The translations under genes and the position numbers were made by a program. A stretch of 64,000 bases of DNA from Roseiarcus sp963824475 (GTDB taxonomy: Bacteria; Pseudomonadota; Alphaproteobacteria; Rhizobiales; Beijerinckiaceae): assembly GCA_963824475.1 (NCBI GenBank), contig CAWGPR010000003.1, positions 496,001 through 560,000 on the forward strand. Direction: 5' to 3'. Positions 25,905 to 33,175 of this stretch are shown here, piece by piece (positions within the stretch are counted from its first letter, which is position 1; each line of letters starts with the position of its first letter). Below the pieces are notes generated by a model, which made no database searches, had not been told where the DNA came from, and worked only from the letters and a program-made list of their open reading frames with translations.

Positions 25905-26881
25905 AGGTCGGCGCTGACGGGGACGACAGCGCGGGCCAGCGCTTGGGCCGCGTCGACACCGTCGATTGCGCCCGGGGCCTAGCGCTCATCGGCATGGGCG
26001 CCTACCACCTGAGCTGGGACCTCGCCATTCTCCAGCTTGCCCCGCCAATGCTGCCGTTCATGCCGCCGATGCGGCTCCTCTCGCATACGGTGGCGAGCGC
26101 ATTCCTCGCTTTGGTCGGCGTGTCGCTGGCGCTCGCCCATCGCGACGGCTTCAGGCGCCGCTCCTTCTGGGAAAAACTCGCGATCATCGTTGGCGCGGCG
26201 GCGCTGGTGACCGCATTTACCGTCGTCTTCTTTCCCCGCGAGCCGATCACCTTCGGCATTCTCCATTGCATCGCTGTCGCGAGCCTCATCGCCGCGCCGT
26301 TCGTGACCGCGCCGGCATGGGCGAGCCTCGCCATGGGCCTCGCGACGATTGCGGCGCCGTGGCTCGGCCGCTCGACCCTGTTCGATCCGCCTTGGCTCCT
26401 GTGGCTGGGCTTAGGTCAAGCGCTGCCGAACACGCTCGACTGGCGCCCGCTTCTGCCGTGGGCGGGCGTGGTCTTCATCGGCCTTGGGGTCGCGCGGCTC
26501 CCTGGCGTCATGGAGAGGCTGACAACCCGCAAGCGTTGGCGCGCGAAATCGAACGCGGCGCGAGCGGTCTGCTTCGCAGGGCGGCATAGCTTGGCGGTCT
26601 ATCTCCTCCATCAGTTCATTCTGTTCCCGCTCGTGTGGGCGGTGGCCGCTTCAAGCCTCATCGCGACCGTACCGGCGCCGAAGCCCGACAGAAGCGCCTT
26701 TCTCGCCGCCTGCCAGCACGCCTGCGTCGCCGAAGGGCGGGCGGCGGCCGAATGCGAGACTGGCTGCCGATGCGTCGCCGACGCGGTCGAGCGCTCGGGC
26801 GACGCCGACCGGCTGGCGACGGTCACCCCTGAGCGCCGGGCCGAGCTCAAGCGGCTGGCCGACGCCTGCATGGGACGGTAA
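25901..26881 (+). CDS. DUF1624 (heparan-alpha-glucosaminide acetyltransferase-like) membrane protein
   Basis: This 326-residue membrane protein has about seven or eight hydrophobic segments. It opens with the family motif DTVDCARGLALIGMGAYHLSWDL near residue 20, holds a conserved histidine in FGILHCIAVASL near 125 and ends in a soluble Cys-rich tail (CQHACVAEGRAAAECETGCRC, five cysteines). The family is related to lysosomal HGSNAT, which moves acetyl groups across a membrane; bacterial function is unknown. The GTG start overlaps the dapF stop by four bases. The Cys-rich tail after the last helix is unusual and could bind metal or form disulfides. Confidence 0.8.
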   Translation: MKVGADGDDSAGQRLGRVDTVDCARGLALIGMGAYHLSWDLAILQLAPPMLPFMPPMRLLSHTVASAFLALVGVSLALAHRDGFRRRSFWEKLAIIVGAAALVTAFTVVFFPREPITFGILHCIAVASLIAAPFVTAPAWASLAMGLATIAAPWLGRSTLFDPPWLLWLGLGQALPNTLDWRPLLPWAGVVFIGLGVARLPGVMERLTTRKRWRAKSNAARAVCFAGRHSLAVYLLHQFILFPLVWAVAASSLIATVPAPKPDRSAFLAACQHACVAEGRAAAECETGCRCVADAVERSGDADRLATVTPERRAELKRLADACMGR

Positions 26882-27227
26882 GGCGCGGCGGGCGACCGGG
26901 GCCCTGGGGCGACTTCCGAGGAGCCTCCGGCGAGATCGGGCGCGCCCGCGCACAAGTTTATGCGCGCCAATGAGTTCAGGAGTTTAACACCTCCTTTGCG
27001 CAACTTTCTCCGGCCGCTCGCGAGCGGCTCGCGATCTGAGGCGACTAAGAAGGAGGGGACGCGATAGGCCGTTGCGTTTCGGGCCTCGATAAGGCCCAAA
27101 AACAGACGAAAGCGAAAGGAACGTTTCGCCAAACGAAACGAAGGGTTTCGCGACGAGGGTCGTAAGTCATTGAAATCATTGGGGTGCGAAATCAGGGGAT
27201 TTCGCGAGATTGTTTGTTTTCAAGCAC
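26882..27227. other. Hairpin-rich non-coding stretch
   Basis: No gene was recognised. The stretch is dense in short perfect inverted repeats: GGGCCT/AGGCCC around 27080, CGTTTCG/CGAAACG around 27122, and GCGAAATC/GATTTCGC around 27187, with repeated TTTCG words. It lies downstream of a strong leftward promoter-like sequence at 27390..27418, so it may be the body or 3' region of an untranslated or small-ORF transcript. It could also hold the termination region of the dapF operon from the other side. Confidence 0.4.
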
Positions 27228-27365
27228 TTAACCGCCTTTTTGTTTCGCGCTCTCGCCGCATGCGCTTCCCCGACCCGAAAAGGCCGAGGTCCAGCGGATC
27301 GCCCTTTGAAGCCGCGGCCTGAGGCGCTTCAGTGCGAAGTTCGAAGGGCGGAGCGGATTGGACAT
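27228..27365 (-). CDS. Possible small ORF, 45 residues, basic
   Basis: An ATG at 27365 begins about 18 bases after the predicted start of transcription from the promoter-like sequence 27390..27418 and opens a 45-codon frame. The product begins MSNPLRPSNFALKRLRPRLQ and is rich in Arg and Lys, with no recognised domain. A weak AAGG lies upstream. The frame may be chance, and the transcript may instead act as RNA. Confidence 0.25.
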   Translation of the reverse strand: MSNPLRPSNFALKRLRPRLQRAIRWTSAFSGRGSACGESAKQKGG

Positions 27366-27389
27366 CGCGCCTTGGTCTTGACGATCGCC

Positions 27390-27418
27390 ATCATAGCCGA
27401 TGCTTCGGAAAATGTCAA
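27390..27418 (-). promoter_or_regulatory. Sigma70-like promoter TTGACA-17-TATGAT, leftward
   Basis: On the minus strand a perfect -35 box is followed after 17 bases by TATGAT. An A/T-rich stretch with T-runs lies just upstream (about 27419-27450), resembling an UP element. No known gene follows for 500 bases, so its transcript is either a small RNA or a short mRNA. Confidence 0.55.
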
Positions 27419-27505
27419 CCTTTTTATCAACTTTCTGCTTTTCAAGGTACAACCAACGGCCGCGCTCGGCTCCATCGCCGGAGTGCGCCAACTCGCGAGG
27501 CCTCC

Positions 27506-27715
27506 TCAGTCGAGGCCGACCATCACATCGGTCGCCTTGATGACCGCATAGGCCTTCTCGCCCTTCTTGAGCTTCAATTCGTCGACCGCTTCATTGGTGA
27601 TCAACGCTGTCACCACCGCGCCCCCGCCCAAGTCGATGCGCACGTGCGCCGTCGTCGCTCCCTTGATCACGTCGACGATCGTGCCATGAAGCTTGTTGCG
27701 CGCGCTGATTTTCAT
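27506..27715 (-). CDS. mop: Molybdenum-pterin/molybdate-binding protein (molbindin)
   Basis: This 69-residue protein is a single Mop/TOBE domain (SARNKLHGTIVDVIKGATTA, then VVTALITNEAVDELKLKKGE and an AVIKATDVMVGLD end). Free Mop proteins assemble as hexamers that store or buffer molybdate in the cytoplasm. It is divergent from modA with a Mo-box-like dyad in between, so it is likely regulated by molybdate through a ModE-type protein. No ModE gene lies in the window. Confidence 0.9.
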   Translation of the reverse strand: MKISARNKLHGTIVDVIKGATTAHVRIDLGGGAVVTALITNEAVDELKLKKGEKAYAVIKATDVMVGLD

Positions 27716-27756
27716 GGGCCTTCCTCCTTCGGGATTTGCTTAAGTGACCGAAGACG

Positions 27757-27780
27757 CGCTATCTACCACAGCATATAACG
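27757..27780. promoter_or_regulatory. Mo-box-like dyad between mop and modA
   Basis: CGCTATCTA and CATATAACG are inverted halves separated by six bases. They match the ModE recognition pattern (CGCTATATA-N6-TATATAACG) with one or two differences. The site lies in the mop/modA intergenic region, where molybdate-dependent repression of uptake is expected. Confidence 0.65.
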
Positions 27781-27852
27781 TAGGGCAACTCTTCCGGGAC
27801 AAGGGATAGCCCAGACCGCCTTCGCGAGCTCGCCGAGCAACGGAGATCATCC

Positions 27853-28617
27853 TTGAAGCTGACCGCGCTTGCAACCGCATTTGTCGCGCTTTTGACATTG
27901 CTTGCGGCTCAGGCCCAGGCGGGCGTGACCCATGTCGCCGTCGCCGCCAATTTCACCGAACCGGCGCAAGAGATCGCGGCCCTGTTCAAGCAGAAGACAG
28001 GACACGAGGCGGTGCTGAGCTTCGGGGCGTCGGGCGCCTTCTTCACGCAGATCACTCATGGGGCGCCGTTCGAGGTGTTCCTGTCTGCTGATTCCGAGCG
28101 TCCGAAGGCTGCGGTCGACGGCGGATTCGCGGTCGCCGACAGCTTGTTCACTTATGCGATCGGCAAGCTGGTGCTGTGGAGCCGGGTGGTCGATGTGACG
28201 AATGGCGAGGCGGCGCTGAAGGCGGGCAATTTCTCGAAACTGTCGATCGCCAATCCGGTCGCGGCGCCCTACGGAACCGCCGCGGTCGAAACGATGAAGT
28301 CGCTCGGCGTCTATGACGCGCTGCAGCCCAAGATCGTGCAGGGCAACAGCATCGCGCAGGCGTTCCAGTTCGTCGACACAAGGAATGCCGAACTGGGCTT
28401 TGTCGCGCTGTCGCAGCTTCAAGGGGTGACGGCTGGGACGCGCTGGGAGGTTCCGCAAAAGCTCTATCCGCCGATCCGGCAGGACGCCGTGCTGTTGAAG
28501 ACCGGAGCGAACAGCGAGGCGTCGAAAGCCTTTCTCGACTTCCTGAAGGGTCCAGAAGCCCGCGCGATCATCGAGCGGTTCGGCTACGGTCTGGGATTGG
28601 GCTACGCAGCGAAGTAA
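27853..28617 (+). CDS. modA: Molybdate ABC transporter substrate-binding protein
   Basis: This 254-residue periplasmic protein binds molybdate or tungstate and delivers it to ModBC. A signal peptide covers residues 1-23 (ending LLAAQAQA). The mature part starts VTHVAVAANFTEPAQEIAALF and includes the oxyanion-site stretch LSFGASGAFFTQI near 56-68. The start appears to be TTG at 27853 with GGAG ten bases upstream; no ATG is available before the signal peptide. It is followed eight bases later by modB. A Mo-box-like site lies about 75 bases upstream. Confidence 0.92.
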   Translation: MKLTALATAFVALLTLLAAQAQAGVTHVAVAANFTEPAQEIAALFKQKTGHEAVLSFGASGAFFTQITHGAPFEVFLSADSERPKAAVDGGFAVADSLFTYAIGKLVLWSRVVDVTNGEAALKAGNFSKLSIANPVAAPYGTAAVETMKSLGVYDALQPKIVQGNSIAQAFQFVDTRNAELGFVALSQLQGVTAGTRWEVPQKLYPPIRQDAVLLKTGANSEASKAFLDFLKGPEARAIIERFGYGLGLGYAAK

Positions 28618-28624
28618 GCGCGAC

Positions 28625-29312
28625 GTGCCGGGCCTGCCTTCCGAAATCTGGGTCCCGATCAAACTCACGATCGAACTCGCAACGATAACGACGCTCGCGC
28701 TTTTGGTCGTCGCAACGCCGCTCGCCTGGTGGCTTGCGCGTTCGCATGCGGCGTGGAAGGAGGCGATTGCCGCCGTCGTGTCCCTGCCGATGGTGTTGCC
28801 GCCGACGGTGCTCGGCTTCTATCTCTTGATCGCGCTCGGTCCCGACGGACCCGGCGGCGCAATTGCCTCCCTGTGGGGCGCGCGCACGCTCGCCTTCACG
28901 TTCACCGGTCTCGTCATCGGCTCGATCATTTCGTCGATGCCGTTCGTCGTGCAGCCGATCCGCAACGCGTTCGCCGCCGTCGGCGACCGGCCGCTCGAGG
29001 TCGCCGCCACGCTGCGCGCTTCGCCCCGCCGCGCCTTCTGGACCATCGCGCTGCCGCTCGCGAGCCCCGGAACTCTCGACCGGAGCGGTGCTCGGTTTCG
29101 CCCACACGGTCGGCGAGTTCGGCGTCATCCTGATGATCGGCGGCAGCATCCCCGGCCGCACCCGGGTCATGTCGACCGCCATCTTCGACTTCGTCGAGAC
29201 GATGCGCTGGCGCGAGGCCAACATGCTGGCGGGCGGCATGGTTGCGTTCGCCTTCGCCGTGATCCTGTCGATGATCCTGATCGAAAAGCGGTTCGCGCGG
29301 GCGCGCGCATGA
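28625..29312 (+). pseudogene. modB: Molybdate ABC transporter permease, frameshifted
   Basis: The permease is read in one frame from GTG 28625 to about 29071 (PSEIWVPIKLTIELATITTL through the helices) and then in the next frame to 29312, which holds the EAA-loop end GAVLGFAHTVGEFGVILMIG. Removing one A in GGAACTC at 29071 restores SPGLSTGAVLGF and a 228-residue ModB of normal length. Without correction the first frame reads through into modC, giving an artificial fusion. Since ModA and ModC are intact, a sequencing error is as likely as a mutation. ModB forms the membrane channel for molybdate. Confidence 0.85.
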
Positions 29313-30427
29313 GCGACGGCGCGACGATCAGGGCCGCGTTCAAGGGCGTGCTCGGCTCCTTTTCGCTCGACGCCGGCTTCACGGCGCCGGCCAGAGGCGT
29401 GACCGCCCTGTTCGGCCCGTCAGGCTGCGGCAAGACCACGGTGCTACGCTGCATCGCCGGCCTGCAACGGCTCGCCGACGGACTTTGCATCGTCGCCGGC
29501 GAGGTCTGGCAGGACCCGGACGGCGCCTTTCTGCCAACCCATCGGCGCCCGCTCGGCTATGTGTTCCAGGAGGCGAGCCTCTTTCCGCATCTCTCGGTGC
29601 GCCGCAACCTCCTGTTCGGCGCGCCGCGCCACGACCCCGACGCCAATCAGGCAAAGATCGCGTTCGACGAGGTCGTCGAGCTTCTCGGCATAACCGCCTT
29701 GCTTGACCGCTCTCCGGGCAAGCTTTCCGGCGGCGAACGCCAGCGGGTCGCAATCGGCCGCGCGCTCCTGTCGCAACCGAAGCTTCTGTTGATGGACGAA
29801 CCGCTCTCGGCGCTCGACCGCGCGACCAAGGACGAGATCCTGCCGTTCCTCGAACGCCTGCGCGATCGGCTGTCGCTGCCGATCATCTACATCACGCACT
29901 CGATTGCGGAGGTCGAGCGCCTCGCCGACCAGATCGTGTTGATGGACAAGGGGCGGGTGATCGGCGCCGGACCCCTGGAGGAAATGCAGAGCGATCCGGC
30001 CCTGCCGCTCGCGACCGCGCGCGACGCGGCGGTCACGCTCGACGGCGTGATCGAAGCGCACGACGACTGCTACGGCCTCGTCACGATCAGCGTGCGCGGC
30101 GGCTCGCTGACCGCGCCGGCCCCTCCTGCCCCGGTCGGCGAGCGGCGGCGCATTCGCGTCATCGCCGGCGACGTGAGCCTCACGCGCGAAGCGCCCGGGC
30201 CGAGCTCGATCCTTAACGTCCTGCCCGCGCGCATCGCGTCGATGAAGCCAGTCGACGCCAACGAGATCGTCGCCGTACTGGCGCTGGGGCCGGACGGGGC
30301 GGGCGCGCGCCTGCTGTCGCGCCTGACGCGAAAGTCGTGGGAGGCGCTTCATCTTAGCGAGGGAGCGAGCGTGTACGCGCAGGTCAAGGCGGTCGCGCTC
30401 GCGCCCGGGCGCGGGGAGCTGGGCTGA
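29309..30427 (+). CDS. modC: Molybdate ABC transporter ATP-binding protein
   Basis: This 372-residue ATPase drives molybdate import. It has Walker A GPSGCGKTT (36-44), signature LSGGERQRVAIGRAL, Walker B LLLMDEPLSALD and the switch His in YITHS. A C-terminal molybdate-sensing Mop/TOBE domain (about 300-365, SSILNVLPARIASMKPVDAN) can slow uptake when molybdate is plentiful. ATG 29309 overlaps the modB stop as ATGA. It is last in modABC, and the next gene, a molybdenum enzyme, starts 177 bases further with no recognised feature between. Confidence 0.93.
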   Translation: MSDGATIRAAFKGVLGSFSLDAGFTAPARGVTALFGPSGCGKTTVLRCIAGLQRLADGLCIVAGEVWQDPDGAFLPTHRRPLGYVFQEASLFPHLSVRRNLLFGAPRHDPDANQAKIAFDEVVELLGITALLDRSPGKLSGGERQRVAIGRALLSQPKLLLMDEPLSALDRATKDEILPFLERLRDRLSLPIIYITHSIAEVERLADQIVLMDKGRVIGAGPLEEMQSDPALPLATARDAAVTLDGVIEAHDDCYGLVTISVRGGSLTAPAPPAPVGERRRIRVIAGDVSLTREAPGPSSILNVLPARIASMKPVDANEIVAVLALGPDGAGARLLSRLTRKSWEALHLSEGASVYAQVKAVALAPGRGELG

Positions 30428-30604
30428 CGGCCTTCACGCCCCCGGGGCTTTCGTCCGCCCGCGAGGGCGTTATAGCCGCGGCGAACGCTTGCTGCATTGG
30501 GGCAAATCGCCGAGATTGGTGTTGAACTTGGGCCTGCCGAAGGCCGACGCCGCCTGCCTCGCGCCGCGTGAGGGATCAAAACACCGGGAGCCCGGGACGG
30601 AAAC

Positions 30605-31822
30605 ATGCTGATGATGAACCGGAGGGAAACGCTGAGGTCCGCGCTCGCCGTCGGGATTGGAGCCGCCGCCGCTGGAAATCTCTCCCTTGCGGCGGCAAGC
30701 GAAATGATCACGCTTCCGTTCGGCAATGGTGAGCGTCCGCTCGTCGCCTTTCCGGGCAAACGCCCGCTCATTGTCTTGACAAGCCGCCCGCCGCAGCTGG
30801 AGACGCCGTTCAGCGTGTTCGACGATGGCGTCTTCACGCCGAACGACGCGTTCTTTGTCCGCTATCACTTGGCCGGAATCCCGCTGAAGATCGATCCGGA
30901 CGCGTTCCGTCTGAACATTCAGGGCAAGGTCGACACCCCCTTGTCGCTATCGCTCGCGGAGCTGAAAAACGGCTTCGAGCCGGTCGAACTGGCCGCAGTC
31001 AATCAATGTTCGGGCAACAGCCGCGGCTTTTTCGAGCCAAGGGTCGCCGGCGGTCAACTCGCCAATGGCGCGATGGGCAATGCGCGATGGAAGGGCGTTC
31101 CGCTGAAGGCGATTCTGACCAAGGCCGGCGTGCAGGCCGGCGCCGTTCAGGTCTCCTTCCAGGGGCTGGACCGGCCGGTCCTCCCGGAGACGCCGACGTT
31201 CATAAAAGCACTCGACCTTGACCACGCGCTCGATGGCGAGGTGATGATCGCCTATACGATGAACGGTGAAGACCTGCCGTGGCTGAACGGATTTCCAATC
31301 CGGCTGATCGTGCCAGGCTGCTACGGCACCTACTGGGTCAAGCATCTGAACGAAGTCACGGTGCTGGACGCGCCGCTCGACAGTTTCTGGATGAAAACCG
31401 CCTACCGTATCCCCAATAACGCCTGCGCCTGCACCGAGCCTGGAAAGGCGCCGTCGAGCACCGTCCCGATTGGCCGCTTCAATGTCCGCTCGTTCATCAC
31501 CAACATCGCCGACGGCGCGACGGTCAAGGCGAACAGCAACCTTAATCTGCGCGGCGTCGCGTTCGATGGCGGTTACGGCGTCTCCGACGTCGCGGTCTCC
31601 GCCGATGACGGCAAGACGTGGACCGAAGCGGCGCTTGGCGAGAACCTCGGCAAGTACTCGTTCCGCGAATGGAAGGCCAATGTCTCGCTTGAACCTGGTA
31701 AGCATCGCCTGATGGTTCGGGCCGCCAATCGGATAGGGCAAACCCAACCACTGGAACCGCTCTGGAACCCGTCCGGCTATATGCGCAATGTCGTCGAAGT
31801 CACCAATGTGATCGCCGCATGA
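30605..31822 (+). CDS. sorA: Sulfite dehydrogenase molybdopterin subunit (SorA-like)
   Basis: This 405-residue periplasmic molybdoenzyme oxidises sulfite to sulfate. A twin-arginine type leader starts at NRRETLRSALAVGIG. The sulfite oxidase fold follows, with the molybdenum-ligating Cys135 in AVNQCSGNSRGFF and the late dimerisation (Mo-co) domain from about residue 280. There is no cytochrome b5 domain, as in bacterial SorA. The stop overlaps the start of the cytochrome gene by four bases. Its place right after modABC fits a locally supplied molybdenum enzyme, and it may detoxify sulfite from the sulfide pathway elsewhere in the window. Confidence 0.9.
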   Translation: MLMMNRRETLRSALAVGIGAAAAGNLSLAAASEMITLPFGNGERPLVAFPGKRPLIVLTSRPPQLETPFSVFDDGVFTPNDAFFVRYHLAGIPLKIDPDAFRLNIQGKVDTPLSLSLAELKNGFEPVELAAVNQCSGNSRGFFEPRVAGGQLANGAMGNARWKGVPLKAILTKAGVQAGAVQVSFQGLDRPVLPETPTFIKALDLDHALDGEVMIAYTMNGEDLPWLNGFPIRLIVPGCYGTYWVKHLNEVTVLDAPLDSFWMKTAYRIPNNACACTEPGKAPSSTVPIGRFNVRSFITNIADGATVKANSNLNLRGVAFDGGYGVSDVAVSADDGKTWTEAALGENLGKYSFREWKANVSLEPGKHRLMVRAANRIGQTQPLEPLWNPSGYMRNVVEVTNVIAA

Positions 31823-32127
31823 GAGCTACAAAGCGCCGTACGATCACGTTCCTGCTTTCGCTCATCGCCGTCGCATCGCCGGCGATCGCCGAGCCGATGG
31901 TCTATCAATTGCCCGCGGAGACCGCGGAACTAAAACCGGGCCCGCGCGTCGAAACAGCAGCCGTCTGCACGGCGTGCCATTCCCCCGACTACCTCAGCAC
32001 CCAGCCTCCGGGGAAGGGCAAGGCCTTCTGGCGGGCCGAAGTGCAAAAGATGATCAAGATCTACAAGGCCCCGATTGGGGAAGACGACGCAGCGACAATC
32101 GCGAACTATCTCGCGGCGACCTATTGA
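31819..32127 (+). CDS. sorB: Monoheme cytochrome c, sulfite dehydrogenase subunit (SorB-like)
   Basis: This 102-residue periplasmic cytochrome c has a signal peptide (about residues 1-24, ending ASPAIA) and one heme-binding CTACH (Cys50, Cys53, His54). A Met ligand is probably in KMIKIYKAPIG near 80. Overlap with sorA and the family pairing make it the electron acceptor of SorA, passing electrons to a cytochrome c pool. Confidence 0.88.
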   Translation: MRATKRRTITFLLSLIAVASPAIAEPMVYQLPAETAELKPGPRVETAAVCTACHSPDYLSTQPPGKGKAFWRAEVQKMIKIYKAPIGEDDAATIANYLAATY

Positions 32128-32142
32128 GCGCGCGAAAGCGCC

Positions 32143-33162
32143 TCACACCTTCCTGCGTCGCGACTTCGCGAACGTGTCGAAGGCGACCGCCAGCACGATG
32201 ATGACGCCGATGACGATCTGCTGGATGTAGGACGACACGTTCATCAGCACGAGGCCGTTGAGCAGCACGCCAATGAGGATCGTGCCGATGACGGTGCCGA
32301 AGATCGTTCCCGATCCGCCGAACAGGCTCGTACCGCCGATCACCACCGACGCGATGACAGTAAGCTCATAGCCGGTGCCGGCGACGGCTTCCGCGGAATT
32401 GAGCCGCGCCGCGAGCACGAACGAGCCGAGCCCGGCGAAGAAGCCCATGATCACATAGACGCTGGCGATCACGCGATTGACGTTGAGGCCGGAAAGTCGC
32501 GCGGCCTCAGGGTTGCCGCCGACCGCATAGACCTGCCGCCCGTAGCGGGTGTAGCGCAGCGTAATGTGAGCGAGCGCCGCCGCCGCAAGAAAGATGATGA
32601 CCGGGATCGGCACCGGGCCGATCTTGCCCTGGCCCCACCAGGTGAACGACGGCTGGAAACCGGAGATCGGCCCGCCGGCGGCGAACAAAAGCGCCGCGCC
32701 GCGAAAGGCCGACATGCCGCCAAGCGTCACCACGAAGGGCGGGACCTTGAGCCGTGTGATCGCGAGGCCCTGGAGATAGCCGCCGGCGACACCGACCGCG
32801 ACCGCCGCGAGCGCGGCTAAGCCCCAGCCGTAACCCACGCCCCCCTCGCCGACGGTGAACCGGTTCTCGAGGCCGCCCTTGGCGACCGCAGCGCCGACCA
32901 GTCCGGCGAAGGCGAGCAGCGAGCCGACCGAAAGATCGATGCCTGCAGTCAGGATCACGAAGGTCATGCCGACCGCGAGCAGGCCGGTGATCGACACCTG
33001 CCGCATCACGTTGAACAGGTTGATCTCCGACAGAAAGCGCGGCTGCATGATCGCGAACAGAATCATCAGCACGATGAGGAACAGCAACGGCGCGAATCGG
33101 GCGACGAAGCCGAAGACGTCAACCCCCTTGCCCTCGGCCGCTTCCAGCCTCGCCTCGCTCAT
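32143..33162 (-). CDS. Ribose-type sugar ABC transporter permease
   Basis: This 339-residue inner-membrane permease is of the RbsC family, with hydrophobic segments from residue 20 onward, the LSVGSLLAFAGLVGAAVAKG block and the coupling motif VGGNPEAARLSGLNVNRV near 220. ATG 33162 has GGGGAG upstream, 13 bases after the ATPase stop. It is the last gene of a leftward binding protein-ATPase-permease set, and so belongs to a complete importer distinct from the partial one at the left edge. The sugar is unknown. Confidence 0.92.
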   Translation of the reverse strand: MSEARLEAAEGKGVDVFGFVARFAPLLFLIVLMILFAIMQPRFLSEINLFNVMRQVSITGLLAVGMTFVILTAGIDLSVGSLLAFAGLVGAAVAKGGLENRFTVGEGGVGYGWGLAALAAVAVGVAGGYLQGLAITRLKVPPFVVTLGGMSAFRGAALLFAAGGPISGFQPSFTWWGQGKIGPVPIPVIIFLAAAALAHITLRYTRYGRQVYAVGGNPEAARLSGLNVNRVIASVYVIMGFFAGLGSFVLAARLNSAEAVAGTGYELTVIASVVIGGTSLFGGSGTIFGTVIGTILIGVLLNGLVLMNVSSYIQQIVIGVIIVLAVAFDTFAKSRRRKV

Positions 33163-33175
33163 GAAGACTCCCCGT

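Noticed and set aside
26882..27505. Known structural RNA (6S, tmRNA, RNase P RNA or 4.5S) in the hairpin-rich gap
   Set aside because: None of the signature sequences of these RNAs could be found; kept only as an unknown non-coding stretch.
28625..30427. Natural ModB-ModC fusion protein
   Set aside because: The middle part is nonsense in this frame and the correct permease end lies in the next frame; modC has its own ATG overlapping the modB stop.
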